The notes under the pieces are model-generated. The model saw only the letters and a list, made by a program, of their open reading frames with translations, did no database searches and was not told the origin of the DNA. From positions 24,289,376 through 24,353,375 of the forward strand of contig CM037461.1 of assembly GCA_021014325.1 (NCBI GenBank): a stretch of DNA of 64,000 nt, given 5' to 3'. Shown in pieces: positions 22,596 through 35,500 of the stretch (its first letter is position 1; each line of letters opens with the position of its first letter). The stretch comes from Plazaster borealis (Eukaryota > Echinodermata > Asteroidea > Forcipulatida > Labidiasteridae). The translations under genes were made by a program, and so were the position numbers.

Positions 22596-25500
22596 TTACG
22601 AATCTGTTTCATTATCGAGTGGAAGCGTCGCTGGTTGAATTCCGTACAGAGGATTATCAAAACTTCCCCCTCGTGGTTTCTACACACACACAAAATCAAC
22701 AAATATTCAATAAACTTCTACACAAACGTTTTGTTGAAAGGGGCTGTGTCGTCATGATCAAAGCAGGCCTGTGGCTGCACATGGAATTATGAACTCTCAC
22801 CCAGTTACTTCACGCGCAGGCGCTCTGCCCATAGATATTGCACAGAGGGCGCTTGCGCGCGTGCAGTAACTGTGTGGGAGTTCGCAATAGACCTTATGCA
22901 TTGACGCCATCGAGACGCCATCTAAGAGGTAAACCGATGATGAAACAATGGAAACGAGCAGATTTGTACGCGTAGCGCGCACAGAATTGGCCAATGAACA
23001 ACCTCGTTTTGACCTCTTTGCGAGGGCGCCCTACTCAAATGTCGTCATATGCATAAAGTTATTCGAGTCATAGAGTTATAAAATTAGTTTTTTAATTAGT
23101 ACATGTAACTGCGCTGGCCCATCATGGGTTCGAATCCCTATAGGTAAATTACATACAGATGTCCACTTACAAAATGTTGGCTGTGTGAACTGGTGCTATA
23201 CGATGGGTCACCACCATTTTCTAAATGGCCAAAAAATACTTCTTGTTGGGCCGTGTCAAATGGTTTTGTACGCCCTCTAGTTCTATTATATAACTCTGTG
23301 ATTCAAGTGTGGAAAGATTAACCAAATTTTCCCGACAAGTTCTTGGGAAATTCATCTAGTGTGAAAAGAACTTCTTCAAAGGAGCATTTCAACTTACTAC
23401 TTCAGGGACTTTCAGCTCAGTGGAGAACAGTCCAACACCATAGTCTGTCGTCGCAAACTAAAAAGGAAAGTCAGTGAAAGAACTAGATGAAGAAATTTAG
23501 AAACATCAACTCTCTTCATCATAATAATTCAATTCAATAAGCCATTTTGAGATATGGCGGACACATTACTATAACACTGTCTGATTTGGGTAAATTTGTC
23601 TGTATACACCCAAATCCTACAGTGCACTCCTATAGTGTCCACCATATCTCAAAAAGGCTAATTCAATTTATTTCAACATTTATGTCCATATCATTGACAA
23701 ATAAAGAAACATTTACAAATTTTAACAACTGTTTAAATCAAAGACAACCAAGAACTGTTTGAAGAACAAAATAAAGAAATGGATTAGGAGAAAACCATTA
23801 TGGGGGTCTTTTCAGAAGCCAAAAGGAGGCTTGTATTGAAATGCCCCCTGACAAATACAAACCGACAGAATATACAGCAAAAACAAAAGCAACAAACAAA
23901 CAAATATTAACAATTTAACTTAAAGAGGAATACAATGATAATAATAATAACGATAAGATATTAAAGCTAATAATAATAATAACAATGACAAGAAGGAGTT
24001 ATGCAAAATGACGACATGAATATTACATAACACAATAGTTTGGCAACAGGCCAGAAATGCATAAAAGAAGAAAAGTCTTCTAAAAGTGACATTGAACCCA
24101 GCCACAGACGGCTGAGTTTGTGAGGCCTCGTTAAGACCATTCCAAGAAAGGAAACTAAGCTGAGAATTGGGAAACCAGCAGTCTTCTAAAAGTGACATTG
24201 AACCCAGCCACAGACGGCTGAGTTTGTGAGGCCTCATTAAGACCATTCCAAGAAAGGAAACTAAGCTGAGTATTGGAAACCAACAGTCTTCTAAAAGTGA
24301 CATTGAACCCAGCCGCAGACGGCTGAGTTTGTGAGGCCTCGTTAAGACCATTCCAAGAAAGGAAACTAAGCTGAGTATTGGGAAACCAACAGTCTTCTAA
24401 AAGTGGCCTTGAACCCAGCCACAGACGGCTGAGTTTTTGAGGCCTCGTTAAGACCATTCCACATTAAACAGTAGGGACTCTTAGCTTAGACACTTTAACC
24501 TGAAATTGCATAATTGCAGTCCAATCAAAATCACAGAAATTATTCAATGACAAATATTTAGCAACAAACAGATTAATGAAATGCAAAAAATTGTCTCATA
24601 TTTCGACCCAGGCTTAAGTTTGAAATAATTTCTAGGAATTATCAATGAGTCATAAAAACTTAATTTGTGTTGCAAAAATAAACTAAAAAACCATTGACAT
24701 AAAGACAACCCGAAAGTTTGTGTTCTCAGCAAATGAAATAAAATGTTCTTCTGTTAAGGTTACCTCAGATAGAGCAGTTTCTCCAAAATGATCGTTGGAA
24801 TAGGCTGGATTGGAGACTGACATGTCATTATGCTGTCTTGGAAGATCACCAAAACGTCTTAGAAATAAATCAAATTAAACAAATTTAAAAGATGGATAAT
24901 TTTGTCACAAATGTATCACTTGTACTTCTGTGAAACAAGTTCAAAATAATTTTAGGTCACATACTTTAAAAGAACATAGAAACAGAAATAATCTGATCTT
25001 ATGTTATTTTAACTCGGTTAATGCAAGATATTCTGACACCCTCCTCTCGCCCAAAACCAAAAATATCAAGTAATAGACCACAAGGGAAACTGACTGGGTA
25101 AATATTTAACAATTTGGGGTTAAACAAAGAAAAATTACTAGAGCGAGGACTTGAACCTGCGACCTCTAGATTAACATGCCGGCGCTCCACCAACTGAGCT
25201 ATCTAGCCCTAATGTTGCAGTCTCTCTATTAATTACTCTAAATTTCAGTCAATTTTTCTTTGTTCAACCCAAAATAAAACATACAAAATAAAATTAAAAC
25301 CCCAACAATTATTCAAGACAATTTTGATAGAAGAGATGAAAACAAATTGAAAGAAGACTTACTTGTTATTTTGTGATCTTTTTGAAAGTAGATATACCAC
25401 TAGGATGACTAAGATAAGTGCAAGAACGACAGACAAGACGACTATAGCTATCACTGTAGAATCTGTGAAGTATAAATAGTTATGTCAAAGAGAAATCAAC

Positions 25501-26511
25501 GGCAGAATAGAAAAACAAAACAATCCAAATCATTTATTTATTAATTTATTTATTCAGTGTTATTTAAAGACAAAATGACCAACAGCTGTAGATATTATTA
25601 ATTTATATATACTTATTCCTCACTGCTCTATTTAATTTAACTTTTATTTTGTGTTCTCTGCGTCTAAGTAAATCTTTCCATTCCACAGTAATTGCTTCAT
25701 ACAACTTCATTTCTTCTTATTTGATCTCTATTTCCATTTTGTAAGTGATTGTATTTGCTGTAAAATTTGTTTTAGCTTTTGACTTAATTACTTATTTTAC
25801 TCAAATTTGTAGATTTTTTTTTTGCGACACGGCCCCTTGAAAAACAACTTGGGTTTATTGGGATGTTGTGTATAAACAAGTTTAAATAAATAGATAAATA
25901 AATAACTAAATAAATAAATAAAGGGTTATTTAACAATGATAAAAATATAACTACATACAAAAAACAAACAAACAAACAAACACTGTAGGACAAAATAGTA
26001 CAAAGTTAGAATGTAAAAAGGCATTGATAAAAAGCAATTGATTACGGAAATCAGATTAAGGTAGAAAGAATATCATGTCTGACTATTAATTGAAAACTGC
26101 ACAAAGTAAATATTTGAATTTAAAAAAATCATAAAAATAATAAACAAAATATTTCAACCAAAAAGACAAAGTTGAAAGTCCAGCATAGACCTTTAAAATT
26201 GGAAACAAAATTTACAAAATTATTCATTCATTGAATCATTCATTAAAAGTCTATTAAAAATCACAATCTACCAAATGACTGAAATGAGTCATTAAATAGG
26301 AACATACCAAAAAACATCACATGAAACGTTAAATCCATCAATTATTAAAAGAATTACATTCAACAAAAAATTAAAAGGGAAATGCACAAAAATGATAACA
26401 TTTAAAAGAGTCACAAAATCCATAAAGATCATTGATTACAAGACAAGGGGAACATACCTCCTGTGCTGGATGATGGTGCACTTGTTGGCCGATCTGGCTC
26501 TGTAGAATTGA
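22596..26511 (-). CDS. Receptor C-terminus: stalk, membrane helix and endocytic tail
   Basis: Exons 26458-26511 (stalk, SAPSSSTG), 25363-25462 (membrane helix), 24764-24857, 23398-23457 and 22596-22679. The helix is about 24 residues of Val, Leu and Ile followed by SKRSQNN, a basic stop-transfer. The tail contains SNPAYS in exon 24764-24857 and SFDNPLYG in the last exon, eleven residues into that exon. FxNPxY is the clathrin-adaptor signal known from the LDL receptor tail (FDNPVY). The last exon ends LDNETDS before TAA at 22596-22598. Orientation is extracellular N-terminus, cytoplasmic C-terminus. Confidence 0.9.
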
Positions 26512-29500
26512 CTGAAACAGAGAAAAATAAATCTTATGTTTTATAAATTTATTTCAAATCTTGCTGCTAATGAAACTAAGGGTTGAGTGACTGCCTTTAT
26601 ATTAACAGGTGGCGAGCAAAGAGGAATTGGCTGATGCTGGATTCGCACCCACAACCTCTTGACTACAGAATGAGTGCTGTACCAACTGAGTCAACCTGCC
26701 TTTATGATGGTGGACAATCAAGTTATATCAAAGTTTGGTAGGTAGTGCATTCTGCTCTACCAGCCAGGCTCCTAGTGGATGATACCCATGCCTACATCCT
26801 TACGGACTGTGAAGGGGGTAACCCTGTTTCAGCACCAGGAGTAGGTGGCAACGTGCCCCTGGTGGCAGTTTATTTGGGTCGACAGCAGAAATCAGTTAAG
26901 TGTAGCCCTCACCTTGAAGTGGCCGTCCGGCCTTGTGATGTTAGGCAATACAACAAAATTTAAAAAATCATGGAAGGCCATGTCAGAAGCCTCTAAAGAT
27001 TGTTTCCTGTGGGTCAGGGATCAGTCCCAGGGTATGGTACAATGTGGGTAATGGCACAAACCTTTTGATGTGGTTGTAAATAGAATAATTGTATATATCC
27101 TTTTGTCCAGACTACTTTACTCTGATTGTTCTTAGCCACCCCATTGTTTGTAAATTAATAACTTTGATTGGCTATATTTCCCCCCTTTTGTCTGGATGTC
27201 TGCCCATCCTTTACTCCTCTTTTTGCTATAAATGGATATGTTTGTGTTTGTGCTTGTTTATGCCTCTGACGAAGGTCCGATCTGGATCGAAAGCTAAGGC
27301 CATCTCCCCTACTAGTTTTACATATATAAATTTATATATAGTAAAAACATATATGTATCTGTGACTAAATCTATGTGCATTTGATGAGTGTTGACAAAGT
27401 GTTTGCGTCCATAAATCTTCTTGAATATTGAATATTGAACTTACCACATCCACTGTTGATGGATTCATCATGGCGGTCAGTTGGGCAATCAACGACACCA
27501 TCACACACCCAGGACGATGGGATACAAATCTTGTCACCAGGGCAGAAGATAAGACTGCTCTCACTAACTCCACATCTACCTGGTACTGGTGTAGGAACCG
27601 GTGTATCTATAGAGAGTACCAGGGAAGATTGTTAATTGATTGATTTAGGAGGATGGGATACAAATCTTATTACTAGGGCAAAAGTTAAGACTGCTCTCAC
27701 TAACTCCACATCTACCTGGTACTGGTGTAGGGACCGGTGTATCTATAGAGAATACCAGGGAAGATTGTTAATTGATTGATTAAGGACAAGAAAACCTACG
27801 CAATTAGGTAGGGACTGAAAACCCAATCCACATAGTGCCCCCGGCAGGATTTGAACCGGGGTCTTAGAGATGGAAGGCAAGGAAAGATACCACTATGCCA
27901 ACCTGACAGCCCCTAATACAATTCTTTACTCCTGATGCAATGATTACATCAATTATAAATGATCTAGCACTCACCAGGCTCAAGACAACCAGGAGTAAAA
28001 GAGACATCATCAATGGCAACCTCAGATGCTGTGCCTTTGCCTAAAGCGCCCTCAAACATCACTTTGTAGCTAGTGTCGCTTACGATACCAATGCTACCGT
28101 ACATCCAATCAGAACCCTGATCACCGTATGTACTCCATACTGGGGTGGTCAGAGACGTCGCTGTGGATTTGGTGTACACCTACAGGAATAGACCAAACAA
28201 AATAGTATCAGCGACTGTCATGACTGTTACATATTTCTGGTAATGAAACCAAGGATGCCTCATAAGTGAACTTAATCACTGTAGCTCGCAAGCCTGAGGA
28301 GACCTGTAAACAAGAGTGCCTGCTATGTGAACCAGAAACACCAGGGTTAACCCCTACTCTTCCATATATTTCTGGTAATGAAACCAAGGATGCCTCATAG
28401 GTGAACTAATCACTGTAGCTTGCAAGCCTGAGGAAACCTGTAAACAAGGGTGCTTGCTATGTGAACCAGAAACACCGGGGTTAACCAAAATAAGATTCTT
28501 GATCTCACCTTTAATGAGCCAACGTCAGTACCGTCCATATGATACCAGAATCTTACTGTACATCCACCACTGCCAGGAGGCAACTCTACATCATTGACGA
28601 TCCTTGCAAGATCACCTTGAGTCTGTTGAGATGTACTCAGGTATAAAAAGCTCCCACCTCAAGAAAAGACAAGAAATTATTTAGAATACAAATCTGTTGG
28701 GGTTGACTATTCTTATAAGATGTGGTTCTGAAAATAACAGTCGGGAAACAAAATTTACAAAACAATGTTTTTATTGATACTGAGTATTCATTTCCATACA
28801 AGTTTAAAGTTAAACAATATGACAAACTTTGAGTTGAGGATATTTCCTCCAAAATGTTTCCAACTCTAACCAGAGAGTTCAGAATTGGGCAGCTCGGTTG
28901 ATAGTCTGTGCAAGGAAATTCGACCACGTAAAACCTATTCTAAAGACTTGCACTGGCTACCAATTGAGGCACGAATTCAATCTAAGATCAAGCTGCTCGT
29001 GTACCGATGTCTGAATTCTTGTGGTCCAGCATACCTGACCAACCTACTGACCAGCCTACTGAACTTCCATAAAACAACCCATAACTTGTGCTCCAGTTCT
29101 GACAGATCTGTATTATCCATTCCTAAAAGCAGCAAGCACAGTTGGGGTGACCGCGCCTTTTCTGTCGCGGCCCCCAGGATCTGGAACAGTCTTCCTTACA
29201 ACATCAGGCAATCGCCTACAATACCGACTTTCAAGACGTAACTCAAATCTCACCTGTTTACAAAAGCTTACTGTACGGCGCAATGATGAGCAATGACCAT
29301 TTGAATATGACGCCATATAAATGTTACGATTGATTGATTGATTGTGATTGAGAATTGAATTACCTTGGCCATGATCGGAGGTGATCGTTGATGTACTACT
29401 CATCAGTATCCAATCAAAATCATCGTCTCTCATTTGAGACCAATTACAGAGAGTGCTGTCATCAAAATCACAGCCAGTGTAGGATTCTAAAGAAAAACAA

Positions 29501-32500
29501 AAACTTAATTTAATCTTTAAATAAAAATGTAGCTGTCTTTCTGGTTCTAAGATCGAGGATTCCTTAAAAGTGACTAGTCCTACATTGACATAGTGTCCAT
29601 TAATGCTTTCTGTTTCTGTGAGTGAAAAAACATGCCTAGTTTTTGGGAAAGGTTTGTAGGAAAAATGTAGGGACCACCTGGTCAAAAAGTTTGACCATCT
29701 GGCTAATGACGAGGGAAGGAGGGGATTGGGAAGAGGTTAAAAAGTTTCCATAGTCAGGGAGATTTTCAAATTTGTTCATCAGAACATGGAAAGATTGGTT
29801 TATTTTCAGGGAGCTTTCTGCAGAAACAGGAAGAGTATTATTATTATTGAGCAACTAGAATTAGTTGTTGCAAACTGCTTACGACCAAAAGAACCTATGG
29901 TATAGATGCAAAAAATAGTTAATGACCTGACGTTTTGACCCTAGCAGAGTCTTTCTCGAAGGCTAAATGACAACACAACACACATAAACAGGTATACTGG
30001 TGTAACAAAAGCAGTCAAGTGGAAATTTTGCAAGGCAACATTAAACAAAAAAAAATCACAGAACTCGGGAAAGTACTGAGTATACAGTGCTTAATACACA
30101 TCGGTGTAAGGGGTAAAAACAATTATACTCTTTATTCCCGATGCCAAATTAAAAAAATTAACATTCATTAAAACATTTCATACCACATGATTTTTCATCG
30201 GAGCCATCAAAGCAGTCCATTTTCTGATCACAGATGACGTTAAGACTAACACATTCACCGCTGTCACATTCAAACTCATTGGAGTTACATGTCTGCTTCC
30301 CTGAACCTGCAGTGTCACCAAAGATTTTAAAAGCCAGTGGAATTAGAAACTGGTGCTTTGGTACGACCTTTGCATTTTAAATTTGAGGAAATCTGCTCAT
30401 CTGCTGAAAAGTTGCATGCCTGATAAAATTATAACAATATTCTCTGATGTCGGATAATTATTTGTGGATACAATTTTTAGACAAAGAGGAATTGATATTA
30501 TTATAGAATCATTAATAAATAGCAATAAAGGCCCTTTCGAACGAGCACCAGTAACAAAGGTCCTCGGTAATGGGTGCTGGTTGACTGTCAATTCGTTCCA
30601 TTGCGCTAATGTACAAGCTTTCAAATGACTTCTTCAAACACAAATTTACCTACGTCCCTTGTTTTTCAGGGGGGGGGGTAAAGATCATGATTGTTCATTC
30701 ACTGAACACTTTCTTCTACTAGTGACACATTCTGTGAATGAGAATAATGATAACACCATAGCAAGGGTCCTAGGTTACTGTGCAATAATCATTTCACACT
30801 ACAAATCGTGGTGGTTGCTATTTTTTGGAGGAGGTATGGATCTCTGTTAAAAAAATAACAAGGGTCCTTGGTTATTATTTAACAAGGATAGCTTTCACAC
30901 GACTGGAATTTGCTATTTTTTTAACATCAATTTGATTTTAGTCAAGGTCTCTTGTTAAAGGAACATTACAGAACTGGTAATTAAAATTTTCTTTAAGATC
31001 ACAGATTTACATCAAACTTACACGGTCTAATGATGATGATAGTAGAAAACATCCCTATAAATATTTCTGTCTGAAATGCCATATTTGATGAGAAATAAAT
31101 AAAACTAATTTCCGATTGGAGTTTATCGCTCATGAGCGTTTTATTCATGCATTGTATAACACATGCAAATGTGTAATCGGTTTTTCACTATTTTCTCGTA
31201 ACCCAGATGGCCGATCGATCTCAAACTTCTACAGGTTTGTCAGTTTATGTATATGGTGGATTATATAATGTGCTTACACTGCCAGCAACTGTTTTGTTAG
31301 CAAAAACCAATTCTGTAATGTTCCTTTAAGAATGGTCTCATGTGAAAGGGTCTGAAGATTTAGTTTTGTCCGACACCGACACATTCTTAGCGCTTTTTTA
31401 TCCCTTGGGAAAAGAAACAAGTTTTATTTACCTATTGCACATTGTTCAATGGAGAAGTCTATATCGTCAATGGCAACTACTCCAGAGTCTCCTGGGTTAT
31501 ACACTGATTCTATCTGGATAACAAAGTTAGTCTGGTCTCCAATAATGATCTCTCCAGTCGCTTGCCAACTACCACTCTGTGATGAGGTCTGGAAAATAGT
31601 CTGGGGAAAAGGAAGAAATAAATAGCGTCTTAAAAGGATCAATGTATAATCAGTTTGCAGTAACACCATGCGTCTACTTTGCTGTGTAGATTTTGTTCTT
31701 ATTAATTCTTTTGCTGAGAGTAGATTTTTGAATTTGAGAGACTACTTAGTTCTGAAAAGAACTGTCCTGCTAGGAAATCGACCGAGACTACTACTTTTGC
31801 TTAGTGGATCAAGGGGACTTCTCGTTATTAACTTCACTGCCGAGGAGTGAGTTCTTAAGGGTCGTGGTTCTTTTTGCGGGCTGGGATAAAAATTGTTACC
31901 TCACCAAGTATATAAAATCTGCCACTGGGCTTCGCATGAGTGTCAACACAGTCCACACACGTCCAACCATCTGGAACCATTCCAGCCATCTGTTTATTGT
32001 ATCAGGCGATGCCCTGATGTCTGGCAAGCCGCTGAGTAGCTTTGCAGTTTCTAACCCCACCCCAATCCCCTCAAACACAACCCCCACCCCACCCCACCAA
32101 TTAAAGGTAACTGTAATCAGAGGAGTCGTACACCATTGTGTGATTTTCGGTAGTCCGCACTCAGTGTAGGGTTTTAAGAAGCATTCAGTCTTGAGTAGCT
32201 GTAAGACAAACCTTGAGTGTTGAAGACTCTGCCTTCTTGAGATACACATTGAGTGAATTAAGAGGGTTGCCGTTCATGTAGAAGTAAAAGTTAAAGTCAC
32301 ACAATGCGCTGGATCGTTGATACACCAGGGAACTTAAGACGGCTCGTCCAGTGTCTGAAAACGATGGCTGGGGTGCGATGATCATGAAGTTACCTACAAG
32401 ATAAAACAAGGAAAGTAGTGGTAGCACTTTAAGGCTATAACTAATTATATACAAAAACTGCATGAGATTTCGTAGCAACAACTACTTCATCAGACTACAC

Positions 32501-35500
32501 AGCTATCTCTATCCTTCAAGATAAGTAGATATTATGAATCATTTGTTAGAATTATTTGATCTTCACTGATGCATACTGTGTGCTTTCAAGTACTTCCCAT
32601 TAGCCTTTTTGAGATATGGTGGACACATTACAAAGGCACTGTATACACCCAAACCAAACAGTGCACTCCTGTAGTGTCCACCATATCCTGGCGCGTCGTG
32701 GCCGAGCGGTTAAGAGCACCGAACTCGAGCTCTGGTGTTTTTTATCAGCGGAGTGTGGATTCGAGTCCTGGTCGTGGCACAATTGTGTCCTTGACCAAGA
32801 TCTTTACCATAGTTGTTTTTCCCTTCGTAGGGCCCATGTACTAGCATTGGTAGTAGTGCACCTCAGAAAACCTCAGAAAACCTCAAGGCTAACCTTGAGT
32901 TAATGCCTGTTTAATTTGTCATTCCTCCCTTACAACATGAACGAAAATTAAACATTTTAACAAAAATATATACTGCAGTTTCAAAACAAAGTTCCAGTGT
33001 GGATAGTGTTTGTGAATTTACCTTGACTTGTCCCTGTAGTGTGATCAGCAACTGGTTCCCCGGCAGTTGGTTTCCCAGTTCTCCATTCAATACCTTGTGA
33101 GTAGGCATTGTACCAGCCACATGAACTCTGACCTTCTTCAAACTGGCAACTAGAACCTGAATTAAAAAAAAAAATGAATCAAGGATTGAGTAAAATGTTT
33201 TGTTTTCCTAAAGAGCAGCCTTCTTTTGACCTCTACGAGAGGGCGCCCACGTCTGATGACATCATAAACAGAGGATCCATAAGTAAATAATTATTTCCTC
33301 AGTAAATGCTGAATTTATACTTTGTTGATGATTATCTGTTTAGGAATTTCAGTTTCCATCCATAGCATTTGTCTTTGTAGTCTAGAACCTGGACTCTTAC
33401 CACATGAGTTCTCATCCGATGAGTCACTACAATCCTGCACCAGATTACAGAGTTGTGATTGGCTGTAACAACCTGGTGATGTCAGACATGCGTATTGGCC
33501 GTCTGGACAGTAGCCATTGGTATCACCTCGTTGTGGCTCACCGGGTAGATCACCTCCCTAGTGTGAGAACAATAGACAACAATGAAAATAACAACAGAAA
33601 AACACAACAATGGTTTAACAACAGCAGTAAAGGCAACAAATCAATGTACATACTTAATAAAGGGTGGAAGGTTGAAAAAGAAATACTATTCACAAAGAAG
33701 CAAAATAGTTTCTGACCTTTAGACAACCAGATGAGAAAGAGACATCGTCAATAGCAACGCTGCCTCTTGGACTCATACCTGACATTCCTTCAATCACGAT
33801 CTATAAAATCAATCCATCAATACATCAATCAATTAATCAACCATTCAGTTATAAAAGCTGACATATACAGGAGATCTATTGTAGATGATTAACTTAATAA
33901 GTAATCAATGAATGAATGAACAATTCTTCCTAATTCTATCAAAAGATCAATAAAGATCCTGAAGACGAGCAGAGTATACTGTTCGAAACGTCAAGACACG
34001 TCGAGACACTCCCACCAAAGAAGATTAACACATGGTTGTACCCGCAGTGATATGTGCTATATAAGAATGGTTTTATTATTATTATTACTATTATTAATAT
34101 AATAATTTAGTTTGCTAACTCATGAAAATAGTCAATTTTGTTGATTGAATAAATGAACCACTCCAATGATACACATTCCTGCAGGAAACTTCTGTCTTAA
34201 GTTTTATTCCTAGCAATTAAACTAACCTCAAAGTCTACTCCTGGATTGTTAACAGATACAGACTTCAGGATCCATTGGTCTCCCTGGGAACCAGTGATGC
34301 GATCCATCTGTGGTAGATCGTTGCTTAGATACGATGTCCGCTGACGGATGACGATAGATCCTGCATCATCTCCATTCATGTTATACCAGAAACGAACCTG
34401 ATCAACAGAAGAAACGAAATAATCAAGATTCCCCACTTCATAAATATAAAAGATGTGTATGTTTTAAAACTTGCTAAGTGATGCGATCCATCTGTGGTAG
34501 ATCGTTGCTAAGATACGATGTACGCTGACGGATGACGATAGATCCTGCATCATCTCCATTCATGTTATACCAAAAACGAACCTGATCAAAATGAGAAACA
34601 AAATAATCAAGATTCCCCACTTCATAAATATAAAAGATGTGTATGTTTTAAAACTTTATAAATTGAAGAAATTGATAATGTGGTTAATTGATGAATACTA
34701 AATTGTATTGTAACTTTGGGGATCTAGATCATGACAAGTTTTTAATTTCATTTATTTCATTTATTAAATCTGGTTGTGAAGCCAAGGACTCTCAGAAAAG
34801 CGAACATATTTACTATACTAGCCAAGAACCCAATGGAGAGAAGACAAAGAAGGAAGTTTCAGTATTAGATGTTAGAGGAAAACCCTAGAGAGTTAATCCA
34901 GTGAAAACCCACACAATCAGGTAGGGACTGAAAACCCAATCCATATAATGCCCCCTGCGGGATTCAAACTAGGGTCCTAGAGGTGGAATGCGAGGAAAGA
35001 TACCACTACACCAACCCGGCCGCCCAAAAGTTATGAAAATCATCAACTCTTTTATGGGCTGGAGTAATTACTTTTGATAAAGTTCTAACAATTGATACTT
35101 TTTTTAAGATGACTGAAGAAACTTGTCATGGGAATGAACAAATATGTTGGTGACTTACATAGCAGTTATTGCTTTTTCTGCCGATAGACGGACTACCAAG
35201 TCTTGCAATATCAGAACTCTGTCTTGGCCATGAAGAATCGATGTACAAGTAGTTTCCTACAGAAAGTGGAAAAATCAAAAACATATTTAAAGGCATCGTA
35301 CACGTTTGGTAATTGTCAAAGACAGTGTTCTCACTTGGTGTATCCCAACATATGCATAAAATAACAAGCCTGTGAAATTTGGGCTCATTATTGGTCATCG
35401 AAGTTGCAAGAAAATGATGAAAGAAAAAACACCCTTGTTGTACAAATTTGTGTGCTTTCAGATTGGGAATAAAAACTTCTTGCAAGAAGTTTTTATTATT

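Noticed and set aside
23920..24457. Open frames of 143 and 100 codons on the minus strand
   Set aside because: They arise from the four-copy 106-bp tandem repeat in a receptor intron and have no recognisable domain.
25130..25210. Functional tRNA-Asn gene
   Set aside because: The TGTTAA anticodon region and boxes resemble tRNA-Asn, but several copies share a 200-base tail and the arms are imperfect; SINE family A.
28885..29241. A 118-codon plus-strand host gene
   Set aside because: It is the C-terminal end of a LINE reverse transcriptase with a frameshift and a TTGATTGA tail.
32690..32780. Functional tRNA gene (Ser or Leu)
   Set aside because: Box A and box B are present, but the acceptor arm does not pair and the same sequence recurs with a shared non-tRNA body; it is a SINE head.
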